Positions 7,808-14,744 of a stretch of DNA of 19,810 bases are shown piece after piece; position 1 is the first letter of the stretch; each line of letters begins with the position of its first letter. The translations under genes were made by a program, and so were the position numbers. Location of the stretch: contig CALGGJ010000046.1 in NCBI GenBank assembly GCA_937915745.1, positions 1-19,810 on the forward strand, read 5' to 3'. The notes beneath the pieces are model-generated. The model made no database searches. It saw nothing but the letters and a program-made list of their open reading frames with translations, and was not told the origin of the DNA. The stretch comes from an uncultured Prevotellaceae bacterium. GTDB lineage: Bacteria > Bacteroidota > Bacteroidia > Bacteroidales > Bacteroidaceae.

Positions 7808-8958
7808 TTTGGTGCTTTCTTGTAATAACAGTAAATTGCAATCATTGCAAACAGGATGTTTGGAATCCATACAGCTACGATTGGGGGCAAATTGCTGTTT
7901 GTGGCAAATGTTGACGAAATGGTTTGCAACATGATGTAGGCAAAACTCAGTACCAGTCCAATACCTAATGATATTCCCATTCCGTTTTTCCGTTTTTTTG
8001 CCGACAGCGACAATCCTATTGCGGTAAGTATGAACGACGCAAACGATGATGCTCCGCGTTGCCAATATTCAACCTCAAACAACTGGATGTTGGCAAATCC
8101 ACGTTGTTTCTGCCTGTCTATGTATTGGCTCAGTTCGGGATTGGTCATGGTCTGTTGTTGCCCTTTGGTTATAATCAGGTCTTGAGGTTCCATATTGATT
8201 ACAGAGTCAATGCGGCTTCCGTATGATATTGTTTCGCGCATTCCCTGCAAGTCACGTATCTGGTAGTTCTTGATAATCCAGTGGCATGGCGATTCTGAAA
8301 GTGAGTCGTATTGTATGATTGCAGCATGCAGATGGCTCACCAGCTTTTTGTTTATGTATTTGTCTAGGGTGAAATCGTAGCCGGTTTTGACACTGTTCTC
8401 GTATCGCGACAGATAGGCAATAACACCCGTATCGACTTCCAGCTGCACATTGCTTGTGTAGTTGGCTATTCGTTTGCGGTAGGTGTTTTCAAATTTCACT
8501 CGTTCAACATTGCTTTTCGGTATGATATATCCGCCAAGTATGAATGTCAGTACACATATTACTGCGGCTGATATCATATATGGACGCATGAGGCGCTTGA
8601 AGCTTACACCTGTTGACAACATGGCGATTATCTCTGAGTTCTCGGCCAGTTTTGTGGTGAAGAATATTACGCTGATGAATACAAACAACTGACTGAAGAG
8701 GTTTGAGTAGTATGGAATGAAGTTGATGTAGTACTTCACGATTTCAGACACAGGTGCATTGTTCGACAGGAATTTGTCGAAATGTTCGTTGATGTCAAAC
8801 ACCACGGCAATACCGATGATCAGTGCGATGGAGAAAAAGTATGTACCCAGGAATATCCTGATGATATAACGGTCCAACCTCGATGTGAGGCTGTGTACGG
8901 CATACCATTCAGAGGCTTGGCTGAGCCATTTGGGATTATGTTTTTTTCTGAGTTTCAT
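7804..8958 (-). CDS. LptF/LptG-family (YjgP/YjgQ) LPS export permease
   Basis: An inner-membrane permease subunit of the LPS transporter, which works with the ATPase LptB and with LptC. The 384-residue protein has the family topology. Segments near the N-terminus (IIRIFLGTYFFSIALIIGIA, then LFVFISVIFFTTKLAE, then MISAAVICVLTFILGGYIIP) come first. A periplasmic domain of about 150 residues follows. Three C-terminal segments end in VWIPNILFAMIAIYCYY. The phrase ENSEIIAMLSTGVSFKRLMRP is the conserved coupling region facing LptB. The start at 8958 (MKLRKKHNP) is preferred because an upstream extension to 9096 would run into the end of tgt. The gene overlaps coaX by 4 bases. Whether it is the LptF or the LptG paralogue cannot be settled. 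A second permease gene should be elsewhere in the genome. Confidence 0.88.
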   Translation of the reverse strand: MKLRKKHNPKWLSQASEWYAVHSLTSRLDRYIIRIFLGTYFFSIALIIGIAVVFDINEHFDKFLSNNAPVSEIVKYYINFIPYYSNLFSQLFVFISVIFFTTKLAENSEIIAMLSTGVSFKRLMRPYMISAAVICVLTFILGGYIIPKSNVERVKFENTYRKRIANYTSNVQLEVDTGVIAYLSRYENSVKTGYDFTLDKYINKKLVSHLHAAIIQYDSLSESPCHWIIKNYQIRDLQGMRETISYGSRIDSVINMEPQDLIITKGQQQTMTNPELSQYIDRQKQRGFANIQLFEVEYWQRGASSFASFILTAIGLSLSAKKRKNGMGISLGIGLVLSFAYIMLQTISSTFATNSNLPPIVAVWIPNILFAMIAIYCYYKKAPK

Positions 8959-9002
8959 ACTTTGATTTGCTTTTCCAGGTTGTGTATGGCTCCCTGGCGT
9001 CT

Positions 9003-10133
9003 TTACAGTCGTTGCGCCATGTCGGCTATCATCTTTGATTTCCAAATACTGAAGTTGCCTTGGATTATGTGCTGGCGTGCTTCGCCTACAAGCCACAGGT
9101 AGAATGCCAGGTTGTGTATTGATGCAATCTGCATCGCAAGCAGTTCTTGTGCCTTAAACAGGTGGTGCAAATATGCTCGTGTATAGGCTGTATCGACGTA
9201 TGATGTACCTTCAGGGTCAACTGGCGTGAAGTCTGTTTCCCATTTTTTGTTTTTCATGTTGATGGTACCGTGCCGGGTGAAGAGCATTGCATTACGCCCG
9301 TTGCGTGTTGGCATCACACAGTCAAACATGTCAACCCCACGTTCGATACCTTCAAGCAGGTTCTGAGGTGTTCCGACTCCCATGAGGTATCGCGGCCGGT
9401 CGGCCGGTAATATAGAATTGACCAGTTCGATCATCTCATACATCACCTCGGTCGGTTCGCCGACAGCCAGTCCGCCGATGGCGTTGCCTTCGGCATCTTT
9501 GCCTGCTACATGTTCGGCCGCTTGTATGCGCAGGTCGCGGTATGTGCATCCTTGCACAATGGGGAAGAGTGCTTGATGATATCCGTAGCGTGGTTGTGTG
9601 ATATTGAACCTGGCAATGCACCGGTCGAGCCAGTTCTGTGTCAGTTGCAGCGACTTTTTTGCGTAGTCATAGTCGGATGTGCCAGGAGGGCATTCGTCGA
9701 ATGCCATCATGATGTCGGCACCGATGCTGCGCTCGATATCCATTACTCTTTCGGGCGAAAAGAAATGTTTTGAACCATCGATATGGCTGCGGAACTCTAC
9801 GCCTTGTTCTGTTATTTTCCTTATTCCCGAGAGCGAGAAGACTTGGAATCCACCGCTGTCGGTAAGCATTGGCCGGTTGAATCCGTTGAACCGATGCAGT
9901 CCGCCCGCAGCTTCAATCACTTCTAATCCGGGTCTGAGGTAGAGGTGATATGTGTTGCCCAATATGATTTGTGCGTGTATGTCGTCGGTGAGTTCGTGCA
10001 GGTGTACGGCTTTCACGCTGCCGAGCGTGCCTACGGGCATGAAGATCGGGGTCTCAATCGTGCCGTGGCCGGTAGTGATGAGTCCTGCTCGGGCGTTGGT
10101 CTTGGGGTCGGTATGTTGAAGAGTAAATGTCAT
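9003..10133 (-). CDS. tgt: Queuine/preQ1 tRNA-guanine transglycosylase
   Basis: Tgt swaps guanine 34 of GUN-anticodon tRNAs for preQ1 in the queuosine pathway. At 376 residues the protein has the usual bacterial length. Recognisable elements are TDSGGFQVFS (Asp92, base recognition/acid-base), MAFDECPP (145-150), QGCTYRDLR, the GGLAVGEP loop (220-227) and GVDMFDCVMPTRNGRN containing the catalytic aspartate (265-282). Unusually, the structural zinc site CxCxxC is not present. The aligned positions 309, 311 and 314 are Gly, Ser and Asp, while His340 is kept. The start at 10133 (MTFTLQHTDPKT) matches the family N-terminus. A longer in-frame ORF to 10235 runs into the 61-bp repeats. No -7 box is evident in front, so expression may depend on read-through from lon. 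Confidence 0.93.
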   Translation of the reverse strand: MTFTLQHTDPKTNARAGLITTGHGTIETPIFMPVGTLGSVKAVHLHELTDDIHAQIILGNTYHLYLRPGLEVIEAAGGLHRFNGFNRPMLTDSGGFQVFSLSGIRKITEQGVEFRSHIDGSKHFFSPERVMDIERSIGADIMMAFDECPPGTSDYDYAKKSLQLTQNWLDRCIARFNITQPRYGYHQALFPIVQGCTYRDLRIQAAEHVAGKDAEGNAIGGLAVGEPTEVMYEMIELVNSILPADRPRYLMGVGTPQNLLEGIERGVDMFDCVMPTRNGRNAMLFTRHGTINMKNKKWETDFTPVDPEGTSYVDTAYTRAYLHHLFKAQELLAMQIASIHNLAFYLWLVGEARQHIIQGNFSIWKSKMIADMAQRL

Positions 10134-10154
10134 TTTCTTTGCAATTCTTTCTTC

Positions 10155-10365
10155 GAGGGGAAACCTCGAAGCACTGACGGGGCAACAGCACTCGTATTTC
10201 AAATGGGCCTTTGTTGAGGGGAAACCTCGAAGCACTGACGGGGCAACAGCAGTCGTATTTCAAATGGGCCTTTGTTGAGGGGAGAGCTCGAAGCACTGGC
10301 AGGGCAACAGCACTCGTATTTCAAATGGGCCTTTGTTGAGGGGAGAGCTCGAAGCATTGGCAGGG
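10155..10365. repeat. 61-bp tandem repeat array between lon and tgt, about 3.5 copies
   Basis: Units begin at 10155, 10216, 10277 and 10338 (partial, 28 bases), an exact 61-base period with no spacers. Units 1 and 2 share the version GAGGGGAAACCTCGAAG. Units 3 and 4 have GAGGGGAGAGCTCGAAG. The rest of the unit (CAACAGCACTCGTATTTC, then AAATGGGCCTTTGTT) is nearly invariant. In units 1 and 2, GAGG and CCTC around GGAAA can form a short stem, and the AAACCTC to GAGCTC change alters that stem. 61 is not a multiple of three, so the reading frame changes at each unit and no conserved protein can be encoded. The array fills almost the whole 234-base gap and ends 2 bases from the lon stop codon. Confidence 0.95.
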
Positions 10366-10367
10366 GG

Positions 10368-12842
10368 CTATTTCTTTTCTTCGTCGATGGTGAATGTTTG
10401 TGGGTGTGCCACCTGTTCTTTGAGTAGGGCAAATTGGAGAACTTCTGCAATGTTTTCCACATAATGGAAAGTCACGCCTTTGAGATATGCCTCTGGTATC
10501 TGCTTTATGTCTTTCTCGTTGTCGTGGCAGATCAGGATGTCGGTTATTCCGGCACGCTTGGCTGCAAGTATCTTTTCTTTGATTCCTCCAACTGGCAATA
10601 CTTTTCCGCGCAGTGTGATTTCGCCGGTCATGGCTGTGTTTTTTCTTACTTTGCGTTGTGTTATTGCTGATGCAATTGATGTTGCGATGGTGATTCCTGC
10701 CGACGGTCCGTCTTTCGGTACAGCACCTTCGGGCACGTGTATGTGTATGTTCCAGTTGTCGAAGATGCGTGTGTCTATACCAAGCAGGTCGTGTCCGTGT
10801 GCCTTGAGATATTCGAGTGCCAGTACTGCCGATTCCTTCATCACGTCGCCCAGGTTTCCGGTAAGTGTGAGTTTTTGTGCTTTACCTTTGCTCAGGCTTG
10901 TCTCGATAAAGAGTATTTCACCTCCGACGGCGGTCCATGCCAGTCCTGTCACAACGCCGGCGTATTCGTTGCCTTGATATTTGTCGCGGTTGTATTGTTC
11001 GGGGCCCAGCAGGGTTTTGATGTCATCGGTGTTGAGTTGGTGGTCGGGCAGGGCCTCGCCGCGGGCATAGGTGAGTGTGAGTTTTCTGAGTAGTTTGTTC
11101 AGTTTCTTGTCCAGTTCTCTTACTCCCGACTCTCTTGTGTAGCTTTCAATAATTATTTCGATTGCTGCTTTGGTCAGTTTTATCCCGCTTTCCTGCATTC
11201 CGAGTTTATCGAGTTGTTGCGGTATGAGGTGTCGCCGTGCTATCTCTATTTTTTCTTCGGTGAGGTATCCGCTCACTTCGATGAGTTCCATACGGTCGAG
11301 CAGTGGGGCTGGTATGGTGTTGATATTGTTGGCTGTTGCAATGAACATTACCTTCGAGAGGTCGAAGTCGCAGTCGAGGTAGTTGTCGTGGAACGCCACG
11401 TTTTGTTCAGGGTCGAGTACCTCGAGTAGTGCCGATGAGGGGTCGCCATGGAAATTGTCTTGACCTACTTTGTCTATTTCGTCGAGTATGAATACAGGGT
11501 TGCAGCTTTTTGCTTGTTGTATAGATTTGATTATACGTCCGGGCATGGCTCCGACGTATGTGCGCCGGTGGCCACGAATCTCGGCTTCGTCGTGCAGTCC
11601 GCCAAGCGATACTCTTACGTATTGTCGTTTCATGGCTCTGGCTATGCTCTTGCCGAGTGATGTCTTTCCTACGCCTGGAGGACCATACAGACAGATGATG
11701 GGGCTTTTGAAGTCGCCCCGTGTCTTGAGCACGGCAAGATGTTCGAGTATTCGTTCTTTCACTTTCTCCATGCCGTAGTGGTCGCGGTTGAGCACGCGTT
11801 CGGCATTGGCCAGGTTCATGTTGTCGCGTGTGGATTCGTTCCATGGAAGCGACAGCATTAGTTCGAGGTATTCGCGTTGTGTCTGGTAGTCGGGTGTTTG
11901 TTGGTTCATCCGCTTCAGTTTTGCGAGTTCGGTCTCAAACACTTCACGGGTCTTGTCGTTCCATTTCTTTTTCTTGGCTTGTTCCTGCAGGTGTTCGGCA
12001 TCGTTCTGTTGTCCTTCGCCCAGTTCTTCCTGTATGTTTTTCATCTCTTGTTGCAGGAAGTATTCGCGCTGTTGTTTGCTGAGTTCCTCGTGGGTGCGCA
12101 TCTGTATGTTGGCCTTGAGTGTGGCAAACTGGTATTCGCGGTTCAGTATTTCGAGCAGCCTGTATGCACGTCCCGACATGTTGTCTTCGTTCAGCAGTTC
12201 TATGCGTTCCATGTTTGATATCGGCATGTTGGCACAGATGAAGTTGATGAGGAATGTCTTGTTGGGCAGGTTCTTCAGGTTGAATGATGCCCCGATGTGC
12301 TGCAGTTCGCCGATATGGAGGAATTTGTCGGCCACGTCGCGACAGGCCTCGACTATTGCATTGAATTCGCGGTCACGGTTTGACGGTATTATTTCGGGGT
12401 TCTTCAACACATGTCCTACGAGGTAGTTGCCGTCGTCGTGGGCTTCGGCCAGTGTGATGCGGCAAAATCCCTGTACCAGTGCCGTGCGGTTGCCGTCGGG
12501 CATGTCGAGCAGTTTTACTATTTTGGCCAATACTCCTATGGGGTACAGGTCGTCGGCCGATGGGTTGTCAACCGAGTCGTCTTTCTGGCAGAACACCCCA
12601 ATCACCTGTCCACTCTTATTGGCATCGGCCATCAGCCGTTTCGACGAGCGCCGGCCGGCATTGATGGGTAGCAGGGTGCCAGGGAACAGCATCATGCTGC
12701 GAAGAGGTAGTATGGGGATTTCTTCGTCGCCTATCTCGACATCGATGATATTGGTCTTCGATGCATCGATTTCGGTTATCACGGATACTGTGCCGTTCCG
12801 TGTCATTTCTTCTGCATAATCTTCAAATTCGTAGTAGTTCAT
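10368..12842 (-). CDS. lon: ATP-dependent protease Lon
   Basis: Lon degrades misfolded and specific regulatory proteins in the cytoplasm as a hexamer. The 824-residue product has the LonA layout. The N-terminal substrate domain (about 40-250, starting IPILPLRSMMLFPGTLLP) is followed by a coiled coil with QQREYFLQQEMKNIQEELG (about 257-275). The AAA+ domain has Walker A GPPGVGKT (387-394) and Walker B FILDEIDK (451-458). The protease domain has the catalytic serine in PKDGPSAG (Ser714) and the catalytic lysine in GGIKEK (Lys757). The short N-terminal leader MNYYEFEDYAEEM is acidic. A TAACTTTG box lies at 12895-12902, giving a leader of about 45 bases. The gene is complete and ordinary. Confidence 0.97.
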   Translation of the reverse strand: MNYYEFEDYAEEMTRNGTVSVITEIDASKTNIIDVEIGDEEIPILPLRSMMLFPGTLLPINAGRRSSKRLMADANKSGQVIGVFCQKDDSVDNPSADDLYPIGVLAKIVKLLDMPDGNRTALVQGFCRITLAEAHDDGNYLVGHVLKNPEIIPSNRDREFNAIVEACRDVADKFLHIGELQHIGASFNLKNLPNKTFLINFICANMPISNMERIELLNEDNMSGRAYRLLEILNREYQFATLKANIQMRTHEELSKQQREYFLQQEMKNIQEELGEGQQNDAEHLQEQAKKKKWNDKTREVFETELAKLKRMNQQTPDYQTQREYLELMLSLPWNESTRDNMNLANAERVLNRDHYGMEKVKERILEHLAVLKTRGDFKSPIICLYGPPGVGKTSLGKSIARAMKRQYVRVSLGGLHDEAEIRGHRRTYVGAMPGRIIKSIQQAKSCNPVFILDEIDKVGQDNFHGDPSSALLEVLDPEQNVAFHDNYLDCDFDLSKVMFIATANNINTIPAPLLDRMELIEVSGYLTEEKIEIARRHLIPQQLDKLGMQESGIKLTKAAIEIIIESYTRESGVRELDKKLNKLLRKLTLTYARGEALPDHQLNTDDIKTLLGPEQYNRDKYQGNEYAGVVTGLAWTAVGGEILFIETSLSKGKAQKLTLTGNLGDVMKESAVLALEYLKAHGHDLLGIDTRIFDNWNIHIHVPEGAVPKDGPSAGITIATSIASAITQRKVRKNTAMTGEITLRGKVLPVGGIKEKILAAKRAGITDILICHDNEKDIKQIPEAYLKGVTFHYVENIAEVLQFALLKEQVAHPQTFTIDEEKK

Positions 12843-12894
12843 GTCATCGTTCTTTACGTGCGTGCTTGCGCGTTGTGTGCATGCAAAGCGGCTG

Positions 12895-12902
12895 CAAAGT
12901 TA
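12895..12902 (-). promoter_or_regulatory. Candidate -7 box of lon
   Basis: The minus strand reads TAACTTTG (TAnnTTTG), 53 bases upstream of the lon start codon. At about 20 bases further upstream only TTTC (12923-12926) resembles the -33 TTTG, so the -33 match is partial. Confidence 0.55.
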
Positions 12903-13080
12903 GTAAATTCTTGCGACTTGGCGAAATATGTTGGTAAAAAAGAGGTTGCGGCAACACATAAATTTGTGTTATATCACTCTGTTTTGACTTTTTCTGCATG
13001 TATTTTCGCTGGGGTTGTCTGTCAGCGTTACGGGCGTTGTGTCTGTCTGTGTTTTTCAGAGTGCGTAGTTGCGACCTTGC

Positions 13081-13114
13081 GAGCGCGCACTCTCGGCCTC
13101 AAGAGTGCGCACTC
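13081..13114 (-). terminator. GC-rich stem-loop downstream of the peroxiredoxin gene
   Basis: Arms 13081-13093 and 13102-13114 form a 13-bp stem around an 8-base loop. In the minus-strand transcript the only non-Watson-Crick pair is a G-U wobble. In the plus-strand transcript it would be a C-A mismatch, which favours a role on the minus strand. It starts 20 bases past the peroxiredoxin stop. No U-tract follows, so it may stabilise the 3' end rather than act as a classic intrinsic terminator. The rest of the 291-base gap between this gene and lon shows no gene. Confidence 0.45.
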
Positions 13115-13133
13115 GTTTCTGCAGTACCGGCCA

Positions 13134-13595
13134 CTATTGCTTCAAGGCATCCAGAATCTGCTCGGCGTGAATCTTTGTCTTTATCTCCTTAGGAGTGAAA
13201 ATGCGCTCTACTATACCATCTTCGTTCACAAGGTATGTAGTTCGGATTGTACCCATTGTGGTGCGTCCATACATTTTCTTCTCGCCCCATGCTCCAAGTT
13301 GTCTGAGCAGGGTGGTCTGGGTATCGGCAATGAGAGGGAAATCGAGGCCTTTGCTTTCGGCAAACTTCTGTTGGGCTGCCTGGCTGTCTTTGCTCACTCC
13401 GATTATGGCATATCCCATGGCTTCGAGTTCGGCTTTATGGGCCTGCAGTGAGCAGGCTTCGGCCGTGCAACCCGAGGTGTTGGCTTTAGGATAGCTGTAG
13501 AGCACTATTTTGCGGCCACGGTAGTCGCTGCTCTTGATTTCGTTGCCATGCTGGTCGATTCCCAGCACTACTGGTATTCTGTCTCCTACTTTCAT
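13134..13595 (-). CDS. bcp: Thiol peroxidase of the Bcp/PrxQ type
   Basis: A cytoplasmic peroxiredoxin that reduces hydrogen peroxide and organic hydroperoxides using thioredoxin. The 153-residue protein has the diagnostic PxxxTxxC motif, YPKANTSGC, with the peroxidatic Cys43. A second cysteine, Cys48 (CTAEAC), lies five residues later in the position used for the resolving cysteine in the PrxQ subgroup. The later segments YAIIGVSKDS, FPLIADTQTTLLRQLGAWGEK and GTIRTTYLVNEDG are typical. A well-matched promoter lies about 25 bases upstream of the start. The gene is divergent from rubrerythrin, and together they look like a peroxide-defence locus. Confidence 0.93.
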   Translation of the reverse strand: MKVGDRIPVVLGIDQHGNEIKSSDYRGRKIVLYSYPKANTSGCTAEACSLQAHKAELEAMGYAIIGVSKDSQAAQQKFAESKGLDFPLIADTQTTLLRQLGAWGEKKMYGRTTMGTIRTTYLVNEDGIVERIFTPKEIKTKIHAEQILDALKQ

Positions 13596-13620
13596 AATAT
13601 GTGTTGGTTTATATGAGCTG

Positions 13621-13651
13621 CAAAGTTAATAACTATTGGGCGCAGATGCAA
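13621..13651 (-). promoter_or_regulatory. Promoter of bcp
   Basis: On the minus strand, TTGC (13651-13648), 19 bases, then TAACTTTG (13628-13621). Box and spacing match the Bacteroidota TTTG-N19-TAnnTTTG pattern with one weak position in the -33. The predicted leader is about 20 bases. Confidence 0.65.
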
Positions 13652-13754
13652 TGCTTCGGAGGATGAAACTGATAATAAATGATTGTTTTTGCGGTTCCTG
13701 CCGCCATTTTGCAAGAAAAAAACATCATCGGATGAAAATATTTGTTTCCAATCA

Positions 13755-13785
13755 TTTGTCATTTGTAAATTATTCCGTATCTTTG
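13755..13785 (+). promoter_or_regulatory. Promoter of the rubrerythrin gene
   Basis: TTTG (13755-13758), exactly 19 bases, then TATCTTTG (13778-13785). This is a perfect match to the Bacteroidota primary sigma-factor consensus, the best in the window. The leader to the ATG at 13834 would be about 43 bases. The strong promoter suits an abundant stress protein. Confidence 0.75.
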
Positions 13786-13833
13786 CACTGACTAACAAAA
13801 TATATGTATCACCAATTTTAGATAAGAAGAATT

Positions 13834-14397
13834 ATGGCAAAGAAATGGGTATGCCCAGTATGTGGCTATGTACATGAGGGAGACACCCCTCCAGAGAAGT
13901 GTCCTCAGTGTAAGGTTCCTGGCTCAAAGTTTATTGAGAAGGAAGTGAAGGAAGGGCTTGATTTTGCATGTCAGCACGAGTTAGGTGTTGCTAAGGCCAT
14001 TCCCGAGGGAGAAGAAGGAGCCTTTGTGTTGCAAGGTCTGAAAGACCATTTTAATGGTGAATGCAGTGAAGTCGGCATGTATCTTGCAATGAGTCGCCAG
14101 GCCGACCGCGAAGGCTATCCTGATGTAGCCGAGGCATTCAAGCGTTACGCATTCGAAGAAGCCGAACATGCGGCCAAGTTCGCTGAACTGCTCGGCGAGG
14201 TAGTGTGGGACACTAAGACCAACCTCTACAAGCGCATGATGGCCGAGGAAGGCGCATGTGCAGGAAAACTGGATATTGCAAAAGTGGCCAAGAAACTGAA
14301 TCTCGATGCCATTCACGACACCGTCCACGAAATGGCAAAGGACGAGGCACGCCACGGCGCAGGATTCCAGGGATTGTACAACAAGTACTTTAAGTAA
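13834..14397 (+). CDS. Rubrerythrin with N-terminal rubredoxin domain ('reverse' type)
   Basis: Rubrerythrins are non-haem diiron peroxidases that detoxify hydrogen peroxide in anaerobes. In this 187-residue protein the rubredoxin-like iron site comes first: CPVC (Cys7, Cys10) and CPQC (Cys23, Cys26). The four-helix diiron domain follows, with GECSE (Glu76, Glu79), EEAEH (Glu109 and His112, ExxH) and DEARH (Glu171 and His174, ExxH). Classic rubrerythrin has the rubredoxin part at the C-terminus, so this is the reversed arrangement also known from clostridia. The N-terminal electron-transfer site may take electrons directly from NAD(P)H-dependent reductases or from the free rubredoxin encoded 36 bases downstream. 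The start at 13834 (MAKKWVCPVC) puts the first cysteine pair at the usual place. Confidence 0.93.
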   Translation: MAKKWVCPVCGYVHEGDTPPEKCPQCKVPGSKFIEKEVKEGLDFACQHELGVAKAIPEGEEGAFVLQGLKDHFNGECSEVGMYLAMSRQADREGYPDVAEAFKRYAFEEAEHAAKFAELLGEVVWDTKTNLYKRMMAEEGACAGKLDIAKVAKKLNLDAIHDTVHEMAKDEARHGAGFQGLYNKYFK

Positions 14398-14433
14398 ACA
14401 ACTTATTTTACAACAGACAAAGCATTTAATTAA

Positions 14434-14595
14434 ATGAAGAAATACGTATGCGACACATGCGGTTGGGAATATGACCCGGCTGTAGGAGTGCCTGAGGCCG
14501 GAATCGCACCAGGCACCGCATTCGAAGACCTGCCGGAGGATTTCGAATGCCCACTCTGCGGAGTAGGAAAAGACCAGTTCTCAGAAGCTGAATAA
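14434..14595 (+). CDS. Rubredoxin
   Basis: A 53-residue electron carrier with a single Fe(Cys)4 centre, probably cytoplasmic. It starts MKKYVCDTCGWEYDPAVG and has the two knuckles CDTCG (Cys6, Cys9) and CPLCG (Cys39, Cys42), with the conserved aromatic and acidic residues between them (EDLPEDFECP). Length and motif spacing match canonical rubredoxins exactly. It lies 36 bases after the rubrerythrin stop on the same strand, so the two are probably co-transcribed, and it may be the electron donor for rubrerythrin. There is no clear Shine-Dalgarno, and an AT-rich stretch precedes the ATG. Confidence 0.95.
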   Translation: MKKYVCDTCGWEYDPAVGVPEAGIAPGTAFEDLPEDFECPLCGVGKDQFSEAE

Positions 14596-14715
14596 TAACA
14601 GACCAGAAATTTCGCATGTTTCTGTTACATGGACAGATTAAGCAGGTAGCGCGAGTGTATCGGTGTATGTAATTCAGGGCATGTGAAAGCTGAGTAGCAT
14701 ATATAATTATCGAAT

Positions 14716-14744
14716 GAGGGTGTGTCTATTTTTGACATACCCTC
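14716..14744. terminator. Hairpin between convergent rubredoxin and oxidoreductase genes
   Basis: GAGGGTGTGTC (14716-14726) pairs with GACATACCCTC (14734-14744), with a single G-U wobble in the plus-strand RNA and a loop rich in T. It lies about 120 bases past the rubredoxin stop, and its right arm overlaps the last codons of the minus-strand oxidoreductase gene. It may end the rubrerythrin-rubredoxin transcript. The U-tract is weak. Confidence 0.5.

Noticed and set aside
7808..8065. N-terminal extension of CoaX by 86 residues
   Set aside because: The extension lies wholly inside the permease gene in another frame, and the conserved kinase N-terminus begins exactly at the ATG at 7805-7807.
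10134..10235. N-terminal extension of Tgt
   Set aside because: It consists of translated repeat sequence. The family N-terminus and usual length of 376 residues are reached from 10133.
10155..10365. Possible CRISPR array
   Set aside because: The units are contiguous 61-mers with no unique spacers, and no cas genes are present.
10054..10462. Two overlapping minus-strand frames with repeated peptides such as STKAHLKY
   Set aside because: They are translations of the 61-bp repeats. The frame changes in each unit, they overlap both tgt and lon, and neither has a start signal.
11407..11844. 145-residue arginine-rich minus-strand frame inside lon
   Set aside because: It is a frame-shifted shadow of the Lon ATPase domain, which itself is intact.
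12858..13451. 197-residue plus-strand open frame between lon and the rubrerythrin gene
   Set aside because: It runs antisense through most of bcp, has no recognisable domain, starts inside the lon promoter/leader region and is rich in Cys/Leu/Ser as expected from reading a coding strand backwards.
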